NCBI RefSeq assembly: GCF_000224145.3
Contig: NC_020166.2
Location: 5,155,880-5,219,879, forward strand
From: Ciona intestinalis
Lineage: Eukaryota > Chordata > Ascidiacea > Phlebobranchia > Cionidae
Reading direction: 5' to 3'
DNA: 64,000 bases
The translations under genes and the position numbers were made by a program. Shown piece by piece: positions 46,265 to 57,300 of this stretch (the stretch's first letter is position 1; each line of letters opens with the position of its first letter). Below the pieces are notes generated by a model that ran no database searches, was not told the DNA's origin, and saw only the letters and a program-made list of their open reading frames with translations.

Positions 46265-47224
46265 TATATCAAACTGTTTCCAGTGTCTGACAATAACCTG
46301 CATAAAACTGCTAACTGTAACATATAACTGTAAAACGCTTCCCTTTTTGTGTTACGATAAAACACACAAAAATAAAAAACTCATTTCAGTACACACTGGA
46401 ATACCTCAAAAACAAACTGAATCACACAAACAACGTATAGTCTAGTATAAACATGACGTATCCCCACATACTATTCTCCATACTATATGTTGCTAGGAAT
46501 CTACATGGCCTGCAATTAACTCTTTCTCAATGAGAAACGTTTGCTCTATCAACATGAGTTACCCACCGCTTCTCTGCTGTCACCCACGGAAAGAATGACG
46601 TAACCTGAAGCTAGAAGCCATTTGTGGCTAAAGCGTAATCAATCGGCGTCCCACGCTTTATTGCGCGCACATCAATTACAATTATCTTTTATTTATACAC
46701 TACAGAACTCGCCCACAAATGAACGAATTCAACCAGCTCATCCATGGCCTATAACTATGTTTTTGTACAAGAAACCGAGTGCCCGATATATACAATGTAA
46801 AGATATCTCCACACAATAAAGACTCTGCGACTATAAACATACGCTAAATAATTGAGCAGTGTTGAGACGATACCCGCACCGATATGTGTCTGAATGCGCA
46901 ACTCAGGTTTGTAATCAGTTTTTACTCGTTGGTATATGCATTAAATTTAAATTTTTTCTCTTGAGAGAGTTTGTTACACGAAGAATGCTAGTATGCGGTT
47001 GTATTTAACTCACAAACACAGTGATTGTTAAATAAATACACAGTTTATAACTATATATGTTGCCATGCGAATATATAATTATTTTAACTGAATGATACCA
47101 AACCTGGTATACATCCCATACGACTATATGCAGATACTCTGATATAAATAGACTAAATATTTTTTATAGTCGTAATTAGGACTTAATGTTAGTGAGCACG
47201 TGTTTAAAAATCAATCACAATATT

Positions 47225-47343
47225 ATAGTATGGAATGGGGTAAGAGAAGACACATTTTTTTCTTTTGGTATATATATATATATAACCGTAGCCCGCGATA
47301 CCATAGGTACTATAACGGTGTCCCTTACCCCACAATCGTATGA
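47225..47343. mobile_element. MITE copy, internally deleted
   Basis: Starts TAGTATGGAATGGGGTAAGA and ends GGTGTCCCTTACCCCACAAT. Confidence 0.65.
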
Positions 47344-47870
47344 TATTGGGGAGATTCGATGTAAACTTCCAAACCTTCAGGTTGTTTTATATAAAATGAT
47401 TTTCGTGATCGAAAGACGGAGGACTAAACTTAGATTGTGATTTGTTACAGTGTCATTAAACGCTATGCGGCGTAACATAACCTGATGTCTTTACATCTGA
47501 AGTCGACATGATGTGACGCTGGGACATGATTTGTTGTGATCTTCAGATTCAGAGATTAATGCCCTAAGTACGTTAATTATAACGAAATGACCGAAAGTCA
47601 TTTTCCTAATTATTAGCCGTACCACTTACGATCTCAAAAGGTTTGCACAATTGTTTACTAACAATAGATTTGCATTTAGAATGAAAGGTGAATTATATAT
47701 AAATAAACGCTGAGTAATTAAGAAACACGCACCAAAGAAGTATCAAAATGTAAGGAAGATATTACCAGAAAACCCATGCGTATTACTCAATATATTGTAC
47801 TATATTACATAATGATATATGTTATTAAGCAACAAAACCAATCTGTTTGAATAACTGTGATATATGTGCA

Positions 47871-47904
47871 CCATGGCCTACTCAATGTAATGAGTAGGCC
47901 ACGG
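47871..47904. repeat. Short perfect hairpin
   Basis: TGGCCTACTCA, a six-base loop ATGTAA, then TGAGTAGGCCA. Two more pairs form outside one mismatch. Too short for a typical microRNA precursor. Confidence 0.7.
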
Positions 47905-48306
47905 TTCACCCAAACAAGCATTCAGTGGAAGAGTCTTTTTTTCACGCAGAGCAGCAGCAAGCCACACTGCTAACAAGGGAAGTCGGTGGCAATTAACCTA
48001 ATTAAGTTGTTTAAATATCAGATTTCGGACCTTACAAGAGCAGGTCTGACACAACTATTGCAACACGTTTAGCGATTCTATTGTTTCAACGGTCTACTCA
48101 GGAAGTTTATTTCCTCCCCCCTGCGGGCAGGCGCCGTTCGGTTGCAGGGAAAGGTGTAAGTTAGAGTATCGTTGTTCAAATTGGCGGGAACAGCAGCACA
48201 ATTTGGTTTACAGAACATTTTTTTATTGCTAAGCAAGGAATTAATTGTCAGTGCAGTAAAAAGTATTTAAATACAAGAATATTAAACTTGATGTGGAAAA
48301 AAGAAT

Positions 48307-51300
48307 ATGTTTTACGCCCTGGAAAAATGTTGGCTGTTTTGGTTGATATCGGGTGAGCATTGACATTGTGTTCGATATATTGAGTTTACGAACACGCTAT
48401 CAATTCAATTAACTTAGATAGTATCGTGGGATCAGTTGAGTTCAGATGTAAGATATGCACGTATATTTGGAGTAATATAGTACTGTGGGGTAAAATGGGT
48501 TATACCGTTAACAACTAAAACTCATATTTCCCATGTTTTGTACATTTAACAACGTTCTTAGAGTGGTTAGAATACAATTATATAGTTTTAAACATATTCT
48601 TTGTATGTACGAGAAAGAGAATAAACGCCTGTATCATCTTACCCTACCTTACTAAAATTAAACGTTTAAATTAAACGCAACTTTTTAATTACTGTAAGTA
48701 AAGCAGCATGCAAGGCTCGATGGCGCCTGTGATTTGGATATGAGTTGGCCCATTAAACCAGGCTTTGGTAACGTGCTATAATGATACAATAATATCTGTA
48801 AATATATTGTCTTTGTTGAATAAACATTATTTCACTTTTCCTACCATGACCAATATAGTTCCGTGAGGTAAGATGGGACATTGTTAGCACCCAAATCCCA
48901 CATTTTCTGATCGTTGTTTCTAACAATTACCTTTTACACTCGCGGGTTATGGTTTCTATAAATTTGCTTGTTTACTAATAAATGAGACGAGTAACGAATT
49001 AAACATGCCCCATCTTACCCCACTTTATATCAAGACGATCATTGTTTTTATAAACAGTTTCGGTCTTTATACACAAGAGTTGGTGCTCACCCACACTCAT
49101 ATCATTACACCATGTACCCGAACAAAGTGTTGAATGCGTGCATGGAAAATATGACGAACTTGAACGATGTGTTTGTAACTCTGAATGGACAGGAGAAAAC
49201 TGTGACGTCGGTAAATTAAGAATATATTGTATCATAAATTACTTAAACTGGTTTATATTTGCATCGCTGTATGGTTTGTGGGATGAATATTGTATACAGT
49301 GTTTAAATATAGATATGTTAATTAATGTGTAATAGGATTTTTTAATTTTTTAGAACTTACATCCTTTGACAACTTTGTGTTTGCTGATGTGAGAAAGCCT
49401 ACGACAACGACAGATGGCTACAACTTATTTGATGTTGCCGATATCAATGATCTAAACGCAGAGATTGTAAACTTGGTTGTAAATTTTGACAGCTGGAATA
49501 GTTTTAACGACCAAAGAAAAATGTCAAAAGATGTTTTAGACGAAAATCAGAATGATTTTGATGTGCAGCCTTCGGTCAACGAGGGATCAAGTTCGGGGTT
49601 TGGCAACTCTGGCAGTGGTTTTGGTAACGAGGATGTTAGAAAGAACAAGGACACGTTAATAACATCAATAAATAATAAAGGAAGGACGAGTTTTGTTCGA
49701 TCTGAAACAAATAAATCTTTAGTCGAGCAACCTGTTCAACAAACCAGCAGTCAATGGATCAATTACGAATCTTCTTCTTCTGGATCTGGAAGCGAAACTT
49801 TGGAACCAGAAATATACGACGAAGGTGGCTTGAGTAGGTAATCGTTTCGTTTTTTATTTACCAATAATTTTTTCATATCGACTATTAACTGGCACGTATC
49901 TTAGTTCGAGTGGTCCCCATTCTGTTGCATAGGGCCCATCACGGATGATTAGACTATAGACATTTTGTTGGTGATTTGATAATGCAAACCAAATTATCAG
50001 CATCAGATAGTTATCTACTTGCCACTAAAGTTATTACATGCGAATGAGCGGATTTATAGGTGTGACAATGCTTATGGTTTATTTGTGTATACATAGAGGT
50101 TTGTTAACAAACAGGGAAAGTCCCCGCGTAGAAAAGAGCTTAAAAGTAAAGAACAGAGATGAAATAAAACACTTTCCACCAGCATATTCTGCTATGTACC
50201 GGAGGATTTTTGACGAGTGCCTATTTAGCAAATATAAACAGATGTATGTAGCGATAAGAAAATTATACCAAATGCTGTTAAATTACTGTTGATGTTTTGC
50301 AGTATAGCTGACGTGGTAAACAAATCAAAAGTTCTTGTATGAACCTAATCGATAAACTGTGTTCACCCTTATTGATTTGTGTTTTTCTTATATGTCGTGT
50401 TTTACCAGTGGATTGTGGAAATGGAACTGTGAAGAAAATATTTCAGCACTGTGCATGTGAACCAAACTTCACAGGACAATTTTGTGAAATCGGTAAGACA
50501 GAACTAATCAGAAAATTTATAAAACGTTTTTAAAAAATGGGACTATACAAAGAAGGCGGAAAACTTTTTCCGCTAGGTGTCGGTAATAATTTAAATTAAA
50601 AAATACGGAAAAACGAACAAAACAGCACTACAAAGTGTTAATAAGTGTAAAACAAATTAATTAAATAATAAAAATACCTTTCTAAATACATAAAACACTA
50701 GTAAGAACATATTTCCCACATTAGGTCGCACAGTGGAATACTTTTTTATATTTTTTTCAAGTTTTTTTTGTTTGACGAGTTTGGGGTTAGGAGTTGGGTT
50801 ATGGGTTATGGGTTATGGGTTATGGGTTATGGGTTATGGGTTATGGGTTATGGGTTATGGGTTATGGGTTATGGGTTATGGGTTATGGGTTATGGGTTAT
50901 GGGTTAGGGGTTAGGGGTTTGTATCTTATGTGTATAAACCGTGAAACTAACTGCTCCCCATAGAATAGAGAAACGAATTTGTCATCGCCTCCTAGCGGAA
51001 AAATTTTTCCGTATTCTCTGTATAGCTCCATGTGTTTTTAAAGGTAGTGCAGTTGGTTAGTGTAAATGCCAATACCCTAACCCAGTGGTTATGGGTTCAA
51101 GGCTCGTTGATGCTACCATTGTGGCAGTGTATCTGTGTATGTGTCCTTGGGCAGGACACCTAAATGCAATTGCTCTATTCTTCTAGAGATGTTCACATTA
51201 TCAGCTATACATAAATTTATGACAGCAAAATGATTTTAATTATTTATGCCCTGTTAGTGGTAAACTACTTTTATACATCTTATAATTTTGTTGCTTTAAT

Positions 51301-54300
51301 CTGGTTTTCAGATTTGCTTGAGAGCTCTGGAGAGTCTTCAACATTCAACTTGGATTATTCAGGCTCTGGTGTGAGTGAGAAAATATGTTATCATGGTGTT
51401 CCCGTGTTCATAAAACACTGTGAGTGTCATTTTGGGTTCGAAGGAGTCAGTTGTCAACTCAGAAAATACTTAGGTATTTATAAGATTGAAAAGTTTTTTT
51501 GGGGGGCAGAGAATGTATTATTGTACAATGTTTGGTGTTTTTTTTTAGTCTGAAACAAAACAGCTTCTGAAAAAAACTCTAATTTGTTAAGGTTTAATAT
51601 GGCAGTATTGATTACAAACTACACGCGCGAGGTTTTTTAAATTTTTTTTTTAGTCTGCCAAATTCCTTAATTTTGCCGGGCATTTTTGTCCAAACTTGAG
51701 TATATAGATCACTTTTAATTTATTTATGTATGGATAGAGCATAGAGGGAATGCAATGTATTATCTTTGCAACATTTGAAATTTTTTTTTTTGTTTTCTAT
51801 GTGCTCATTGACCGTATAGATTCAAGCTGCCTAAAGAAATCTGTATATATCTGAAATAAACCTTTTGAATATACTTAACTAATTTGGTACAAGTAGTGTA
51901 GTTTAATTATATCATTGAAGGTTCAGGAGATTGGAATATTTTATTTAATACTCAACAAGAGATACCAGATGCTAATACCACAAGTAATCCAAGTAAGTAC
52001 GGCTGTTTAAAATACCCCAATACAAAGTGTTTTTTCCCAAGGACACAGTCGCCTACAATGGTAGCAGTGACAAGCCATTAAACCCAGAAACTCTGGAGTA
52101 AAGGCACATTAAGCAGTTTATCACAGTACCCAATGTCTATTAAATGTCCTTTCCAAGAACACACTCTCAAGTTTGTAGCAACAACAAAATGCCAAAGAGT
52201 GAATTAATTTAAAGTACAAGATTTTAAATTTAATTGAAGTGTTTTACATGTTTAGGTGAAGACATTTTATGGAATGCGAGTAATTTCGACAATCTTACTT
52301 GGACCCGTGTCACAAATTATCTTAATCCAAACAACAAACTTGCTAAATCAAGTGAGTTACACAATTACATACTTTTCTAAATGTTTGTGTTAGAACCATG
52401 TAGGTTTTTACTGATTTTTGTACAATAGTATTAATATCCTATGTTTTATGGTACATTAATAGTTTTTACTTTAAACCAATTCTTTCCAATTTTTTTTTAA
52501 CTTGTGGCCTACTTTAACCAACAATGTATAAAAGAAGTTAAAAAATCAAATTATATACATAATGATAAAGAAATAGGATAAACAAATTAATAAATTATTT
52601 TTTGTATCTAATTAACGTAAATAAGCAGGCATTAAAAATAGAAATGCAGCACTTTTTGAAATGTACGCCAACAGCAGTGGCAAAGCTCGGTTATAAACAG
52701 AATATATATCCCGTTGTTATTACTTATGTGCTGATAAACATAAATTTAAGTAAGCACTTTACAGAGCATATTTTTGGGCGGAAATTTGTTGTGATTTCCA
52801 CTGGAATTAAGAAAACAAAGACAGTTTTAGATTATTCTCCTTCTCCAAGTGAAGATGAACCAAATATTTATAGGTTGGTATTAATACATTGTGCTAAAAT
52901 AGTCTTACATGACTGTCCACCTAGGCAAGCTATAAGTAATCCAGTTTATAACTTAATCCAAGATAATATACAGTATTACAGTGTCAAATCTAGTATGTAC
53001 TAGTTATCGATGTGTATGTTACAAACGTTTTTCGTTACATTCATACACCATATCATATACACTTCACTTCATTTTCTATTTAAAGTCTTGAGCTGCCAAC
53101 AAAAGAATTTCATTCTTTCTAATATTGTGCTCCTCGATTTATTTATAATAGATTCTCTTTTGTGCCAAAAAAGAGTGGTGGAAAATCTCGGTTAGAACTT
53201 AACACATGCTTTGTAAAGAAGAGAGATGCTTCTCGATTATTTGGAACTGATGATATTGATGATAATATTAGTAAGTTATTTACATTGTGGTATTCCTTTA
53301 TTCGTTACTGAATTATTGAAACGAATTGTTAGCTCTAATATACAGGTAATCAGAACTAAGTTATGTATAAATGTGTTGTGTTAATTATCTGAATGTGTAC
53401 TATTATTCAACTAAACCAGTGGTTTCTAAGGTCGGCACCGAACCCTGGGGGCATTTGCAACCATGAAGGGGACGCTGAGAGTAAATCAAGGCAGTTTTTA
53501 AATATGCTTATCGGGGTGTGGGTGTTTTAGACGAAAAAGCAGTAATTTGTGACCAACAATCTTTTTTTCTGCCATGCGTGGGCATATATGCCTTCTTTAC
53601 ATTTGCCATAGGAGTATGGTAAATGTTATAGGAGTATTTATTAAAGTTGAACCTTAAGTTGTGACGAATGAAAAATAACTTTGAGTTTTATTTTTTTGTC
53701 CAGGAGGAGTTTGATACTATGTTCATTGCCAGGCGGTGCTATTAAAAAATAATTTGGGAAATAATAAATTAAATAGTTTTTAACCGAATTTTAAAGTTTT
53801 TATGAAAATCCTAACAAATTTTAGTATTTAATTTTCCATACACAAACAGGGAGTTGGATCATGAGCCAACTGTGACCTAAACATCATGCTTCGCTCTAGA
53901 AACTCTCCTATATATCACAGAGTAGATACTTTAAATTGAAATGAAATGTTTTATACGTTTTACCTCATTTACTTTAATGATTACAGTGTCACAACTAATC
54001 ACACACTGCCCAATCACCAAGAGACCAACCACTGCCCTGCATACTTATGCTTATGATCTGTATCTGCCACGTGAAGATTTTCCTGAACAAGGACAGTATA
54101 TATTAACACAATGGCATGGCTCTCCAAATCCTAATATACTTAAGGATGAATATGGTTGTGTGGCGCAAATCAGCTCATTTGACAAAGCGAGATTGTGCAG
54201 AGCTGGGTCATGCTCACAAGGTAAAACTTCAACAATTACTCGATCCTTTTGATTTTAAGTTAAAATGTATAGGGTGACAATAATTGAGACAAAGCACTTC

Positions 54301-57300
54301 GAAGTATTTTTGTACTTTTTTTTCAACGAAAATCTATATGCTACTCTTCATAGCAAAACATACAAATTGTAACATTTTTATTCAACATAAGTGATTAGCT
54401 TGCCTGTGTCTAGCCTTTCAGGTTCTCCGCTTAACACTGCTACCATCGTGCGCCTTCGTTAACCTCCATCTCGATTGTCCAGTCAGCCATACATTATTAA
54501 AAATAAAAACATTCAAATTTGAACTGTATATATTTATTATGACCTGTCATTTTTAAACTGTTTTTATTAACCAATCACAAACTTTTGCTTTTTCTCACGA
54601 CAGGCGAGATATTTGACAAGGATGGCTTACATATAGGACTGTTGTATCAACAAGGGGGTTACCCACCATTAGCACTCGAATATCAAAATGGTTGGTTTAT
54701 TGTAAGTGCTCGCTCGGACGAACACAGCATGGCCGGGAAAGTTGGATGTTCTGTTGGCCAGAAAGTACCTCCACACTTCCACTGTCCTAAACATGACCGT
54801 CAACAGGTTGAGATTTTGAATTGATTTGCGTGTTTGTTTTCTATTTACTTAAAATAGTACCATTTCTCTCACTATCTGGTTTAATTTGCAAATAATTTTG
54901 CTCTGAAGCAACAAAGCATGCTGTAGTACGTGTATTAAATAAGCAAATATCAACTAAATAGATTTTCTTATTCACCCCCTATTGTTGCTATTGAGAAAAT
55001 TTGGCTGTGCATGCAGAAAGTTGGGAAGCTGTAAAATATAAAGTTGTGTTAACTAACGTTAAGCTACCATGTCACATTTTTGTCATGTTTAGTTTAGTGA
55101 AATTCTAAGGATGCCAGCTCAAGAATTTCCATTCAATACTTGGGCAAGGTTTGAGTGGAAAATAAAGTGGAGTGAATATGATGTGGTGTATGAACGTAAC
55201 AGAACAAGTTAGTAGTTTGTTGATTATTAATTTGTGCTTTGAATTTGAATATAAGAGTAATAAATATTTACAAACCTAACATACCAGTAAAATTTCCCAC
55301 ACCAGGAACCCGTTAGTAACACAGTAATGGCCCTTTAAAATGTGGTTATTTCACAAAGTCAGTGTAAACAAAAAAATAAATTTTCACAACCCTATGGTTA
55401 TTAATGGGTTGTCCAAACTATTAGCCCCACATAAAAAATTTACTCCTAAAAAATAATCACTCTCAAAGTAACATACTTTGTAACTCGTAAGTTGGCATGA
55501 GGTGTATGAACGTCTGTGTTATGACGACTGTCATTTTTCGATCTAGAGAGGATAAAGTAATTTACATTCATTCACATAGGCTGTTTCAATTGGTAACACT
55601 AAATATGGCGAACTTTTTTTGATGTACAATGTTTACGTATAAACATTCTAAATTACGCCATAGTTTTTTGCCCTTTCGTTTGCAGATGTCTCTCTTGTTT
55701 CATAGACCTTGTTACAACGTATGTAACATCTTGGGTGATTGTTTTTTTTTACGGCTAACGTACAACCCATTAGTAACCACTGGATTGGAGCTATTGCCGT
55801 AAAGTATCTTGCCCAAAGACATCTGGGCTATAATGGTAGCAGCGGTGATCCTTAAATCCATAACCTTTGGGTAAAGTTACTAACGATTATATCAATACAA
55901 CTGCAATATGTAAGATTGTACCACACTTAAATACAGCTGTAGATGGAGATCCAGGTCATATGACATCACAAGCATGGATACGACTGTGGATCAATGGACG
56001 TAAGGTTATTGACTGGATTGGTGCTTGTGGTAGAAATGATGAAGGAAGGCTTCCATATTTTAAAATTGGTAAGCGTTCTTAGATTTTTGAAGGCCGTTTG
56101 ATACTTTGTTATAGTTATGTAATATATTTCAATTTGACTTTTTTGTTTATAGACTTTTTTCACTATTTAGTGTGTTATGTGTTTAAATTCATTCAAACCA
56201 ATGTGTAAACCAAAGCCATATTTGTAACTTAAGTTAAGGTGAAAAATGTTTATTCACTTGCAATCTAATGCGAACCGGTGTGCCAATACGCATTTAAATT
56301 TGCACAAAATATCCTGTCCATTATCATATACACAATAACCAGTGTGGGAAGACAAAGTAGTGGTAGGAAATTATCTTTAGCAAGTTAACCACAAGATGTA
56401 AATACTGAAAGATTTTTTTCGGTGTAGTTTTACCTAAACATTCTAATAATTGGGAGTATTACATATTTCATTATTAACAATGCAGGTATATACAATCCAA
56501 CTGGTAGCAGCTTTCCACTTCGTATGTATGTCCGTGGTTATGAACACACTTACACACAACCTGATGCTAAAGTAGATGATAATGAAAAAGATATTTTAAG
56601 CAAATTAAAACTTGTTGATCATAAATTAAAAAAGGAAATAAGCAGAAACAGTAAGTTTAATTATCTATTTTTCTTTTTTATGGGCCAGCAATAGCAGTTA
56701 AGGCACTAATTTATTGTTGTATTTACTAGTTTATTGTAGTTAAGGCACTAATTTAAAAAGAAATTTAAAGATTTGGTAATTCTTCTGGTGTAAAATTATA
56801 TTTTTGATCTTTTATATACCCACATAACCATTGAATTTGGTTTACACGGTGTACACACATAACCAATGAATCTTCTGCATTGTGTGGATTCCAAGATTTC
56901 CAAGAATATAGACGCATAAAAACTATTTTCTTACTGCTATAGGTTTTTCCCTTCTACTTAACCCCCATAGTATGGGATTTGACCCATAGTATGGGACTTA
57001 ACCCCCATAGTATGGGATTTGACCCATAGTATGGGACTTAACCCCCATAGTATTGGATATGGGATCGTTTAGGAAGAGATACTTAAAATACCTACACGTT
57101 TATATTTTTCAGGTTTCATCAATGGAATGAGATTTATACATGTGGGTGGAGATGGCAGGTGCGTTCTGCGGGCAAAACTAAACCACGTCTCGCATATCAC
57201 AAGGACAAAGTTTCGACAGTTAAAAGTTGACAAAAAAACTCAAAATCTGATCAAGAGTATGGTATATGCTATAGAAGTAAGTGTTACTGTTTCTTGAAAC

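Larger units (their letters stand above)
45383..48306. other. Divergent intergenic region (LIM gene / EGF-lyase gene)
   Basis: Probable promoters for both genes lie here. Contents are MITE copies at 46084 and 47225, a short perfect hairpin at 47874-47901, and a comparatively GC-rich stretch at 48100-48170. No coding exon was recognised. Confidence 0.5.

Noticed and set aside
50733..50963. GYGLWVM repeat peptide
   Set aside because: It is only the translation of the GGGTTAT array inside an intron.
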